Shown: in pieces, positions 10,071 to 23,415 of the stretch
Layout of the letters: each line of letters starts with the position of its first letter
Numbering within the stretch: the first letter of the stretch is position 1
Assembly: GCA_013399305.1 (NCBI GenBank)
Contig: VXAI01000019.1
Coordinates: forward strand, 133,941-197,940
DNA: 64,000 bases
DNA from: Rostratula benghalensis
Taxonomy: Eukaryota > Chordata > Aves > Charadriiformes > Rostratulidae
Reading direction: 5' to 3'
Program-made: the position numbers and the translations under genes
Notes under the pieces: generated by a model
The model's input: only the letters and a program-made list of their open reading frames with translations
What the model was told of the DNA's origin: nothing
Databases searched by the model: none

Positions 10071-13000
10071 TTACATACTGTTGCAGGTATTTTTCAGAAG
10101 TACTGACTTGTGGAATACCACTGATAACCCACTCTAATATTTTTTCAGGTTTCTTGTCTTTTTTTTTTTTTTTTTTCCCTCTTACTTTTCTTACCTGAGT
10201 TTGTACTATGGAAGACAATGCCTTGCAAAGGCATGGTTGAAAATAACTGTGCAAGGAGATCCAGGAGAAGTCTCCACCCTACTACTATTGAAAACTGGGA
10301 GCTGAACATTTTCACTGCTTGTTTTTCCCTGAAACACATAGCAGTTGTATGAATTAAGTGATATTTTGTGATACCCTGGAGTTCCAGGACATGATACATG
10401 TCAATGATAATAGATTAGCTTTTTTTTATCCTAAGTTTCATGTGCTCCTTTTTGAGATGTTATTTATTAACCATGGGGTGTTTTTATATTTTCTGTCATT
10501 AGTAGTGTTTTTAATTGCTGGTTCTGAATATTTAGCTTCTTATTTATCTCTCAAGAAAGCATATAAGGAGTTTACTTTTAGCTGGGGAGAGATAACCCAC
10601 CACGTTTGGGTGGTATTTTATGCATATGGAGCAAGAACATGATTTGCTCACCTTGTTTGGATGGAGAGGAGAGGTGCACCTATTAGTACAGTGATAACTC
10701 CTGTTGAAGTTAAATTCTCTCTGCTACTTTTTTTACACATTTTGGTAAAAACTATGTAATTTGCAGAAGCCTGGAAAAGGGCAGGTCAGATCATATCTGC
10801 TACCATATTCCTTTTCTCTTAATGAGTCCGGGTAATTGCAGCAAGGGGGCTTATTCCTCTTGAACAGCCCAAACCTTTGACTTTGGGAAGGAAGCAACAT
10901 TTGAGAAACTTAAGCTGCCACCCCATGGTGTTCTGTGTCTGTGTGTGTGTGTTTATGCACACAAACACACATTCAAATTCAATCATATGCATTGTATTTG
11001 GAGACTGTGCTCCCTGCAGGATCTAGACCTGAAGGGGCTGGGGAGTTAAACCCAAGTTTGGAACTATGACAAAATGCTAATATATTTCTTTTCTTAGCTT
11101 TGAGCAGTTGTGGGCACTGTGTGATGCATTGCCAGAGAGGATAATCCAAAGCATTGAAATTGTATGACATGCAATGCAGAACCATCTCGGTCTATGGTAC
11201 AGAAAAATGAATGTGTTAGTGGCCGCTGAAAAAATGCCTGAGGGTTCTTCTGGTATTAATTTAAAAACTAAACCTGGTATCAAAATATACTAAGACTTAT
11301 TAGTAAACCAGCTGGTATCATATTAATACTACCAAGCCTGAAAATGGCAAAAGGGCCTTTCTGAATTGTACAAATTTTCATTGCAGGCTTTTGTCAGGCA
11401 AGTAGTCTGGTAAAGAAAAAAAAAAAAAAATATCTTTTTATTAATGTTCTGTATATTTTTATGTGTGTACCAAATCATTTAAATTACAGGTGTTATTAAA
11501 TTAAATTGGAGAATCATATTTTTTAAATGTACCAGCAGAGTTTCTCATGCAGAATGATCTACCGTGTTCTAAAGAAAGTGTTCAGTTCATAGAAGGATCA
11601 TGTTCTTGCTCGTGATACAAAACACTGAATCACAGCTTTCAGTATTTTAACTGAGAGATATCTCTATACCCTGTTGCTTTTTTTCAGGAGTTGTTGATAC
11701 TCGCTTTCTCTATCTGATGAGAAACACTTTTTTATTTGAATCAGCAGCTTTCTTTGCATATTACAAAAAAAAAAAAAAGGATTCTGTGAGTAAAGTTGGT
11801 TGTATTTACTTGTTGTGGGATACTGAACATATTTTCCTTTTGGAGTGTTACTCAGCTGCTCTGAGAAGCTGAAACATGCTCTTAGAAAAATAGGTACTTA
11901 ACAGACAGAGGGAAAAGATATAGCAGGGTCCTTTAGTGGACAAATATTTGATGGTTTGCCATGCTTAATTGCCTACTAGTCTTGTGTTGCACGGTGAAAT
12001 AATAGTCTTCATAGCTATTTACAAGAACAACTGTTGTCTGAGAAGCTGAAAATAGACCACTTGATCAATTTACCACTTGTAACTCTAGCTTTAGAGTAGG
12101 TATTTTCCGGGACCTGCTTTTATAATGGCCTTTTTCTGTTCTAAAGTTTTCTATTATTATTATTACATCTTGAATTAAAGTGTAGAATGTAAAAAGGTAA
12201 AATGCAGAGTATGGAGCTCTCTGTCCTCCAACAAAAGCATGAGAAACTGAAGCAACTTTTTATTTCTAGATTTTCTTTCTGGTCCGATTTTTATGGACTC
12301 TGAGTCTGACATCATTGCATCTGTCTGCCACTTATTACTGGGGGATACAGTATTTTTTTGTTAAATGTATGCAGGATTTGTATTTGCTTAGCTTTCTGTG
12401 CTGGAAATATATATTTCTAATACCGCATTGACTTTTATGGCTGTGTTGGAAAAAGACAATATGGAACAGTTCCCTGATCTAACCTTTCAAGGTCTTAAAT
12501 CTTCCATGCTGGCCTGTCTGCAGGGTTTTTCCTTTCATTGAAATGTTTCCCTATCCACCTGTTTCCACTTCCCCTGAGAAGAAACAGAAAGTGATTACAT
12601 AGAAGGAAGAACTTTTCTGTTTGTTACTGCCAGAGCATCTTTTCATAAGCTTCTTGAGCTTATTGTTCAACACTGACTGTGCTTTAAGTTTCTTTTTCTT
12701 GCACCTTGAATAATGGAGGTCTGTATCACACCCATGAGTTAAAAGTCCTTTAAATTTTGATTTTTTCAAGAACAATGAACTAATTCAGAGGTTGGTCCAT
12801 TGCTCAAGTACTTCAAAACCTTAACCAGCAGAATGAAAAAGTGAATACATTCCTGCCTGTTCTGCTAGAACAACATTGACCTCATATCCTGTTGCAGGCC
12901 ACAAACTTCTGATGCTCCAACCATTGCACATGCTATTTTTCCCTACTGTATCTTGTGCCCTTAAGCAAGAGAGTAGCACTGAGTCTATGTGTGAAAATGA

Positions 13001-16000
13001 GATTTGAGGCTGATGTTTATATATGAGATATTTAACATCTGGAGTTCCCAGCTACACACAAGTACCAGTAGTTTGAAGGCTTCACGGTTTGTCATAGGCA
13101 CTAGGAATACCTTTCGTTTTCTAAAAATTTGGCCTGACAAGTTCTGTATGCTTTCATGCTGCTTTTTTGTATTTTATTCACACCTTGAAGACATCCTTGA
13201 ATGTTATGAGTGGTACAGCGTTAAACCGAGTGTTAATTTGTCGTTTCTCAGCTTAAATGGACTTTGCCTTCTTCCAGGTGTGCTTGCTAGGATCATCACT
13301 GATCTACACTATCTGTCCTGGCAGCCTGCAAGCACCCACCAACACTTACCCCATGAACTTCAGCAGCAGCTGAATGTCAGGGTTAATAACCTCACAATTT
13401 AATGCCCACAGGCTCTTTGGATTGATTGCCAACGGGTGAACAATGCACTTACCCTTGCCTTGTCAAATGGAGCATGATTTTACCAATACCCTAATTGCAT
13501 TGTTCCAACAAAATACTCTTATTTCTAGCTGCCTGAGGGTGTAAGGATGAATGAATACAGCCAATACCTTTTAATCATGGTTAGAGCGTGGGAATAGGGT
13601 AGTTGCCACAAAATCCCTGTCTGGTATTTACTTTTAGTTATATGCAAAATCAAACATAAAAATCCCTATTAAGAGTCCAAAAATTTTTTAAGGAAAATTT
13701 TACATCATGGTTTTGTTTAAAATGGCAAAACTAGTTTCAAATTTTTCCATGTAAAACTAAAAACTAGTGAAACCAGAACAAAAATTGGTTACAAATCCAA
13801 TTGAGTAGCTCTGTCCAGTTTTACAAGTTGTTTACACCCACTTAAATTTTTCTGACTTTGCAGACTCACTATAGTTTGAATATCTTGTAATAAGGAAGGG
13901 ATTTTTATTAAAAATTTCATATAATACTTTTTTCCAGAAAAATCGCTAAAACCCATTTCTACATACCATAGTGGAAGGAAAATTGAAGTTAGGATAAACT
14001 CTCATTTTAATTTTCAGAAGTTACTAGTTTTTCCTTTTGAGAAACTAGAGTCAAATGCTGCATTTTTATTGTAGCCCAAACTACAGTAAAAAGTGACATA
14101 TTTTTCTTGATATATAATTGATTTAGAAATGCAGGATGTGGCTGGCTGGAAGGAAAAATAAGAAAGTGTTGCTATTTCACTAGTTAGAAAGAGTAAAGAA
14201 AGACCATTTTGTGTTTAAGTCTCAGAGGGAAATCTGAAGCTAATGAAAATTTCTTGAGTTGCAGTATCTTTTTTTTCTCCTTTTCTTTTTTTTTTAGCCT
14301 GCAAACGTCTCAAACTATGTACAGGAGATGTGGCAGGCAGAAATTGCTCAGCTTGTGAGCCACCCCTCAAAAGAAGAAAAACATGAAAATACTCTTAAGC
14401 TAGTCTAGAAAAGTTGAACTAAAAAAGTTTTCTTCTGCCTTTATGCCTAGGCAGTCTGGAAGAATGTTAACCACTGGTCCCTAGAAGCATATCCTGATTT
14501 TGATCACTTACAGTAAAGAAAAAATCCCCATTTCAGAGAGAGAACAAGACTGTGTGGACGGAGAGAATACCACACCCCATCTTAAAAAAAAAAAAAAAAA
14601 GGTAAGGAAATATCTTTCTGCTGATCTTTTTACATTGTGGTGTCTTCATTTAAGAATATATAAAGCTGAAGGCAGAACAGAAAATGTAGAAAATAACTGA
14701 ATTCTTTTTTTAACATGTACTTATTTTAACATGCATGTTCTAATTAGGAAAAAAAATGCTTTTTCGTATTACATGAAGAATGTAATGCATGTGTTACTGT
14801 ACTTAGAATAATTTTTTGTTTAACTTTTGTGTGTATTTTGGGGAAAAAAACAACAACTAAGTACCGCACATAACAGCAAATATTTTCTTTCATTGCAACC
14901 ACTGAAGTTATTCTTAGCCAGGCCCAGATTTATGTAGTCTCCAGTCTACCAAGTGATTCCTGTTTTACCAAGGCAGATATACAGTCTGTTTCTGGAATGC
15001 TGCCATTGGGAATTAGTGCTAAGTAATAGTTCACCATTTAGGCTTTTATCAAAACAGATCTGCACTCTTTCCCTTTCTGTCAGGCTTTGGATTGATTGTT
15101 TGTTTGTAAAATATTTACAACTCTACTTCCTTGGACATTTCAGTTCTAAAAAGCATTGGAAAAAGTTGAAATCACTGAAAAGATACTGTACTGTGTATGT
15201 TTCCTCTGAAAGTGGAATGAAAGCAGCAGAGGAATTTTTCCATTCAGATTTTCTTTCTTCTTTTACACTTCTTTTTTGTTTTGGTTTGGTTTGGTTTTTT
15301 TTCGTGGCCTGGGAAGAACACTGGTATTGTGAGTGATAAGTAATAGTGCGGTCCCAGGGCAAACGTGTTCATCATTGATATCATCTGCGAATGTCCTCTC
15401 CTCCTCTACATCCCACATCTATAAAACGGGGTTTCAATGTCAATCTAATGCAAAAATGTTGCCTTTGCTTTTAGCACAAAATAATACAGTTCTGTTCTTG
15501 AAAGTTATTTACGGGGTTTAGAGAATCTGTCTTGTCTAACTGACACTACCCTGTAAATTAACAAAGACTATGAGTTAACTAAACGCCCTGCCTTACTTGT
15601 GGCTGTCTTTGCCAAAATGTAAATTTGACTGTGTGTTATGTGGCAAAAGAATGAATGACTGGCAGAAACTGACAGCTCTTCGGAAATGCTCGACTGGAAT
15701 ACAATGGCTTGTTGTTAATTAGAAAAGGTTCTGTTTTCTTGAGACAGTCATAGTCCTGAGGACGTTTTCCTGCCATAAAAACCTACTACGCCTCAGCTGA
15801 AGGTACACAGGTGCTTTTGAAAAACGAATTGGTGAGATGTCATCTGTTAATGTATCATGGGAAGGCTATGTTGGTTTTTTTTCAAAACAAGAAGGTACAA
15901 AAAGTGCCGTCACCAATGGAAAATGCTCTGTGAATGCACGATGCCGTCTAACTTCTCCCTAGAAACTTCATGTTTCCATCACATTTCTGTGGAAAGATCA

Positions 16001-19000
16001 GATTCTGAGCTGTCTTCTCTTTCCTTTTAATAGATTTCATTTTTGCATGCAATATGGCAGTATTCTAATAGCACAATTTTTACCTTTTCAAGTGAAATAC
16101 AATATCCATTAGCTTAAAATACAAATATTCAGAGCTGTCTATAAGAGCGTTCAGTCATAGTACAGTCTCCTGATTAGCCAATATGAATTTCATAAATAAT
16201 GTAAACTATATTTCTGTATAGAATTTGCATTTTTTTTTCCAACAGATTTAATTCTATTTTTTCCTACATACACTCAATGTTCTTTCATAACCTGCCCCCA
16301 TACCTTATTTTTAGAATAATCTGCTTTTTGCAGCAGAAAATAGGACCAAAAATTTGACAGGAAATAATTTGTACTATGAATAGAAATTTTGTTTATCCAT
16401 AAGATTCTTTTTGTTGTAAATAATCTGTAACTATTCTGTTAGTCAATTTTTGAACAAGGTTACTGAAGTCTAATATTTTAGTTTTTTCTAAGGCATACAT
16501 TATTTTCTAGCTCATTTTACCATTTCACGTCTTCTGGGTTGAAATGCTCCCAGCTTCAGGCTCATACTTATTGTTGACACTATCCTGCTTCTCCAGAGGC
16601 TTCAGTTGTCCTGCAAGGCACACTTTTTGTTTTCATTCTTCAAAAAAACTGGAGGAATAGGAGAAGCTTTGTTCTTCTACGTTCTGTTAAAGTTTCTGAC
16701 TTCATTCGCGTCATCCAAAGGTTTTCCTCCCACTTTATTCCATTAATTTCTTGTTTTTTCTTCTTTTGCCTTTCTGAACCTCCAGTTCAGGTTTCTCTGT
16801 TACAATAACCAAGGAGTATAAATATATTTGTTAGTGTTCTTTCAGTCACTTTAGTGGAAGTAAAAACTGCAAGGATTTTACTAAATTAGTCACTGTGCAA
16901 TAACCAGCTATGCAAATAATCTTTTTTGTTATTTTAAAAAAGAAGAGGTCCTGCCAAGAAGACAGACCGTGTTTTAATCAACGTTGTGTTGTAGCATTTG
17001 TTTGTGATTCATTTTCTAGATTTCTAGACTCTTTTTGTGTTGTTATACTTGCAATGAATTTGAGAGATGATTAGAATAAGACTTAATTTGAAAAGTCCCT
17101 TGATTTGTGAACTCTCCCTGCATTATTAATGTGAATGAATTTGGTTGCCTCCTCAAATTTGGTATCACAAAAACACTGAGGAAGTCTTCCACTGTAAATG
17201 AACTCTGATTTCATGCCCTTCTGCAACTCAGCCTTAGCTTGCTTTCTCACAGAACACTTTCATGTCCCGCCTCTTGCCCAGTGCAGAAGTGACCCCATGC
17301 ACCAGAGAAAGCTGCTCGTTTAGTTTGCCATTTGCTCACCCCATTGCTCTGGGCATGCAGGGCTTGGGACCCGGAATTGTGAGCTTTAGAGCTCCACTGG
17401 TTATTTCCAGCCCCCCACCATGTGGGAAAACCACCCAGAAAACTCATCTGTGCTTAGGGCAGCCACATCTGCCCACTGTGTGGTCCTCCCCAATGTGCGT
17501 CCTACTTAGGAAGCACCAACTTCTTTGTCTCCTCCATTTTTGAGGAAGAACCACCGAGAAGATAACCTGAGAGTCACAGCAACCTGAAATTATGTTCACA
17601 GTTCCATGGAAAGTATTTTCTGATATGAAATTAACTAATTAGTTCAGAATATCATACTGTCTGCAGAACGGCACCGAACTTTGCAGCAGGAGTTGAAAAC
17701 TCGAGGGGTTAAATCCATCTGCTGGTTGTGGAAAGGCAAGAAATAGAGAACTGGCGCAGTAAAAATTCTAAAGATTTTGATGATCTGAAAACTAAGCTAT
17801 AAATGTCAAATCTTTCTTTCACATATCATCTGGGGAATCAACTCCTTGTATATATTTGTCTCTGGAGCCAACACACAGGGAACTGGAGGCTACCAGCTTG
17901 TGACTCCAGGTATTTAGTCCTCCTCTTTCTAAGGGTTGTGAGATCTGTGCCTAATATTTACCAGGCTGGCAACCTGTAAGCTTTTGGAATTTGAGAGGGC
18001 AGGGTTATTTTTATTACTACTGCCAGGCAGTAGGTAGGTCTGTTATAATGTGGAAGCTACACCTGACAATTTTGGGATCTCCAAGAGAGCCAGGAGAGAG
18101 GGAAGTGATTGGCACAAGCTCCTCCTGTACAGAAATTTCCTCTGAAAGGAACTACTGTCATTGTGAAGATTACAGTTATTCTTGATCACTTTGCTTGGAA
18201 ATAATGGTAAGACAACTGTAAAGAAAACAACAAATGAACAAAACAAGTTGCCATGTCACATTTTTCACATTCTTTATACCTCTCAATATATAAATTCACT
18301 AAACTTTCACATCTGCTCTGTTTCCTCAGGAAGGTACTCAGTATGTAAAAACTTGTCTTGATAATTTTTAAAAGAATAGGGGCTTTTTTCTGCTTTTACT
18401 TCCCTTGGATAAACCAGATGGTGTGTCTGTGATACAATCAGAGCAGTACTTCTGTTCAGTCTCTAGATGCATAGATGTATTAGAGTCTTGGTACTTAATA
18501 TAGAGTAAGAGATTTAGAAAAATGAATATAATAGCTTCTAAGGCAGAGCAAATTTTTGTGAAATGACTTGGTTTCAGCAATATTGCTTGGTTGTAATTAA
18601 ATAATTGCTTTATTTTAATTACCAAGTCATAATTGGAATTGAGGTTTTTCTTCCTAGTTAGATTCAGTACTTTCAAGCAAGATTTCTGTGCTCATCAGAA
18701 GTATTTTGGAGCAACTTATACCTCAAGGTGGGGCCCAAACTAGGAAGCTTGGCTGGCTGTTGAGGTTTCAGAACGTGTTCAGGATTTCTTATGTCAAGCT
18801 AATTTTTTCACACGGCTAAGAGTCATGTTTGCAAAATTTACATCAGTTTCTGCTTGGATTTTCATTTTTGTGATCCTGCTGATGACAGGAGCTTATGCAA
18901 TTAATCCAGGTGCAGTTAATCTCTAGGTTACATTATTCTGATTTCCTCTATGCTGAATTCTGGGAGACTCTCTGTTCAGAGAGCTGTGGGTAAAAATATC

Positions 19001-22000
19001 TGAGGGCAAAAGGTGATTTTTGATTCCTCTTGTACTTTTAGAGCTGGGCCAATGAATGGGTTGTTTTTTGTACTGCTGCCTCTACATTAGAGTTTTAAAG
19101 TTCAATTTTGGATCTTAAGAGTACTGAGGAATCAGGTGGTAGGGTTGGGGCACATAAAAACTGTCACAACTCCTGACTTGACTTTACTGAAGTGGTGTTT
19201 GTGATTGTGATGTCCTGCCCTAAGCAGCCAGTAGTGGCTGAATAATCTTAGAAATCCTAATTCAGGAAAAGAGAAGCACAAGCTTAACTTTAATATGATT
19301 TAGGGCTTCTTTGAGCTGGAAATTCACTGTAGGCTTTAGTGGCTGACTAGGATGGAGAGGGAAGTAGAGCTCTTTGAGAAATTCTAGAAGGAAAAGACAC
19401 TCACGTAGATATCAGAGCTAATTATGGTATGGCATGTTAAATTCAGTACTGCCAATGAACTGACTATCTGCTCTGTGTTCAAAGATTTAAAATTCCCTTT
19501 GGCCTTCCTCCCTTCCATCTGAATTAATCTTTCAGCTGAAAGGCAGCTCAGAGACTTACAGATTTAAAAAAGTTGCCCACATATACTTTGCTATTTTTAC
19601 TTGGTGTTTCACTGCACTCCCTGAACTTCATGGAGATCTGTGGTGTCCTGAGCTGGCAGTAGGCAGAAAAGTCTTCAAGACAAGTTCCTTCTTCAGCTCC
19701 ATCATCTTTATCCTTAAGTGGTAAGGGGAGCTGAATTCTCTTGTCAGGATTGGATAATATTTTCCACTGCATTGTCCTGCTGAGGTTGCTATTTTTTTTA
19801 ATATATATAACCCAAGTTAAAACAATGGCATATAGTGCTGGTTTGTATCTTAACTCTTTTTCATATTGCTTATGTTATTGTCTAAAAGTAAGACTTCTTC
19901 CCCAGAAAAGAATGGTTCTGGAGATGAAAAAAGGTATGAAAAATATTTAACTTGTGGGCGAGTTTCACCAAAAAAACCCTCTCTTCAAGACCTTTAAGCT
20001 GTTATTTTAATCTGCCTATATGTTTTACAGAAGGACAAATGCAGTAATTTTTAATGGCTATCTTGTTAGATCTGGAAGATATCATGTACCATTATAATAC
20101 TTTTACTGCCTGTGTCACATAGGGGTATTTTTTTATTGAGCCCATTAACGTAGCCATTTATTCCTTGGAGAAACTTAAAGCACGGAAAACATGCAACTAG
20201 AGAATGTAATTTGAAGAAAATTGTTTTCTGTGAAAAGGTTTCTTTGTACTTCTGCAGTATTCAGATGGCCAATACTGTGCTTTATACTATAATACTGTTT
20301 TGTATAGTGTTCATGTATGGCACCATTTGTCTGTTGTGTTAAATAGAACTACTGCAAATATTATTTAAAATATTTATTATGTAAATATATAATACTATTA
20401 GTTGCTTCCATTACCAGTAAGGGAAGTATTACAGACAGTAAAATGAAAACATTTTCTGTACAATGTGACTCTCTTATTACAGGGCTCTGCGAATCCTTGG
20501 AGGTATGACTTACTGGTGGTGCTGCATTTTGTTATGAAGCACAGCTATAATTTTCATCTATTAAAGATTTCATAATGTAATGACTCTTGCACCCTCACAA
20601 TACTGCTACTGCATAATTCCAAAGAAGCCTAAAATATAAGACACATTACTGCAAGAACGGTTATTCAAAAATAAGGGAAACTTCAACTTGTGTTTGATTT
20701 CAAAATCTCAGTGGCTTTATAAAAGTGTTATGCTGTACTTCTTGTTTCAGTAATATTTGAAAAAAAACCCAAACAAAAAAACCCCACCAAAAAACATGGC
20801 TGCAGCTGAAAGGGATAGTAACCAAAATATTCACTCTGAGGTACTGGGTCCTGATGATTCAGGTACTGTAAAAATAAACTCATTTTTTGGTTGTAAATTA
20901 AAGAGACAGAACACATTTTCATGTATTGACATTTATTTATTTTCTCCCTCCCTCAAAAATTGATGCAAAGAAACTGCTTATGTCTGTGTCTGAAAATTGC
21001 AGTTGACCAGGCTGGTCTCGCAGTTCCTTCTCACCACAGATGGGTCTGCCATGGTCTGAAGCGTCCATGGTCACTTGGGCTAGAAAGTTCCATGTATTTG
21101 TATAGGAAGCCTATGGTACAGGTTTTTGCTCCAGGATTTGATTTTTTATTTTTTTTCCCCTTACTTACCTTTCTTTTTTCTTTTTCTTGCAGTGTTCAGC
21201 TTAATTCTAGTATTCTCTGAACTGAAGGGTCCTGGAAACTGGCTCTAAGAAGCAACATGTATTCCATTGATTTTTGTCTTTCCTCTTTTAAGTGTAGGAC
21301 TGTTCATTTCATTATATTGCCTAGTACCTTGTCAAAGTGAATGTTCCTGCACTTCATGTCTGTGTACAGTTGTTTAATATAGTTTATTGAGAAATTTTTC
21401 CTAAACAATGCCACTTCTTTCAGTCTTCTAAAGTCTTACAGCAAAAATCAACAAAGTTCAGTGCTAAAAGGCAAAAATATATTTAAGGTTGCAAAACATA
21501 ATAATTTCTGTTCCCAAACTTGTGGGGTTGCCTCTTCTCAGCTATAATAAGAAGGCCTCCATAAGGAAATCTCCAGTGGTGGAAAAAAAAATATGGAAAA
21601 CTAGATTATAAAGAAAACAATTCTTTTAGGTTCCAGTTCAGGAAGTTGCTGGAGGATAAATTAAACTGAATTCCTCAGCTGGGGCTTTGGTGTCTTAGTT
21701 GCATACCTCATTAGTGAAAACAATACCATCTGTATATTTTACTTCTACTGAAGTCTTATTACATAAGCTGAAGACTTCTTACTTTTTTTCCCTAGTCATG
21801 TTCCCAGCTGCCTTCATAGAAACTAGCAAATTTCCAAGGAAACTGGTCCAGCAATTTTAGAATTAACAGAGTAGATAATAGAATTTAAAAGATTGTCATA
21901 TGAAAAGGAAATACAGTCATCATCATCATCACCTATAGTTTAATATTTTTTAATTCATATTAAGTACATAATGGAAATGTATATACGCTTTGTGACATCT

Positions 22001-23021
22001 AGGCAAAGCTGAAAGAGAGTATTAATATGTCTAAATGAAGAGCTATTGAACACTTATCAAAACCTTAATTCCAAAACACAGAAAACATTTCCTAAGAAAA
22101 CTGATATGGCTCTTACTCTGCAAAGAAATCTGACCTACTTTGAGCATTAGGTACAGAAGCAGAAGCAAACAATGCTTTCTCTGGCTTTAAAGGATTCGTA
22201 ATCTATATTATTTGAGTAAAAGCTAGTGGAGCAATGTCATCCAAGGTCATTTGACCAGTAGTGTTTATCATATTAGTGCAACAGGACAGACCCAGGGTAT
22301 TCACCTTTTTTACAAGAAATTGCCTTGTAAAAGTATCCATTGTTGGTAGTAGTAGGATATATAAATAGTAGAAAGACTTTTTGGGGGTAAAAGCTTTGTT
22401 GTCTCTATTAAAATAGATAATTGACTTATTCATTGAATGGGAGTGGGTATTTTTAGATGCTTTTCCCTTTAGATGCAATTTCACCTTAGGGTTTTAAGGA
22501 ACTTGGAAGAACTGTGCAATGGTAACTCTTAAGAGTTAAAACCCCCAGAAAAGTCATCATATAAACTCATGAACTACCAGTTTTCTGCTAATTTCATGAC
22601 CTTGACTTCAGAAATCCCCAAATCCACAAAGCAGTGATTTTAATCTTTACTTAGGATTCACTTGTAGCTAATCTTGTTTAAATCCCCTCTGCCTCCTTAT
22701 TTTCCTCCCCTTTCGTTTCCTTCTGTCAGCTCTTCAGTTTGCCTTAAAGGCCCAGGGTGGATGAGTCAGTGATTCCAATCTGTATCTGCTTAGATACCAA
22801 TTCCCTTTTAGGGACAGCAATATCATGCTTCAGCTCAGTAGGCGGTCATGCTTTTTGAGCAATTTTGACATCTAGAACTTTCTTTTACCAAATACTGACT
22901 GCTGCACTCCTCTCTCCATTTCAGAAAAGCACATACTCTGGGGTCTTTCTAAAAACAAATAAAACAACTCTGGGTCTTGACTGCACAGATACTACTAGTT
23001 CGATAAAGATTCAGCCTGGTT
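10071..23021. other. Long non-coding stretch; no exon or repeat family recognised
   Basis: About 13 kb of AT-rich sequence without a recognisable gene. It holds homopolymers (T19 at 10159-10177, A15 at 11416-11430, A17 at 14584-14600), a TG-rich microsatellite near 10936-10955 and an A/C-rich tract at 20760-20797. Open frames up to 132 codons (13004-13402) show no known domains or splice support. Probably part of a long 5' intron or upstream flank of CRACD. Confidence 0.55.
20760..20797. repeat. A/C-rich low-complexity tract
   Basis: Runs of A interrupted by CCC and CCCC. Much of it is shared base for base with the tract at 28932-28970, which suggests a common low-complexity source such as a tail-type sequence. 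Confidence 0.8.
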
Positions 23022-23415
23022 TAATCATAGAATTGTCTAGGTTGGAAGGGATTTTTCTAGTCCAACCATCAACGTAACTCTGATAAGAAACAACCCATCT
23101 CTAAACCAGGTCACTAAGCTCTATGTCAACTCTCCAGACCCCTCACCAACTTTGTTGCCCTTTTCTGGACCTGTTCCAGCACCTCAGTGTCTTTTTTCTG
23201 GTAAGGGGCCCAAAACTGGACACAGTACTCAAGATGGGGCCTCAGCAGTACCGAGTAGAAGGGGGACAATCATCTCCCAGGTCCTACTCATCACGCTGTT
23301 CCTGATACAGGCCAGGATGCTGTTGGCCTTCTTGGCCACCTGGGCACACTGTTGGCTCATGTTCAACCCGCTGTTGACCAACATTCCCCAGATCCTTTTC
23401 AGCCAGGCAGCCCCC
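23022..23415 (-). mobile_element. CR1 LINE fragment, reverse orientation
   Basis: On the + strand it begins AATCATAGAATTGTCTAGG and TTGGAAGGGA, the reversed CR1 3' end, then continues with CR1-typical reversed segments CCAAAACTGGACACAGTACT, GTTGGCCTTCTTGGCCACCT and GTTGGCTCATGTTCAAC. A large internal part between the tail and this body seems to be missing or strongly diverged (around 23065-23150), so it is an old, internally deleted copy. Similarity fades after 23415; a weak match to CCCTGGGGCAC near 23545 may mean the fragment once reached about 23570. The short ORFs here are shadows of the repeat. Confidence 0.82.
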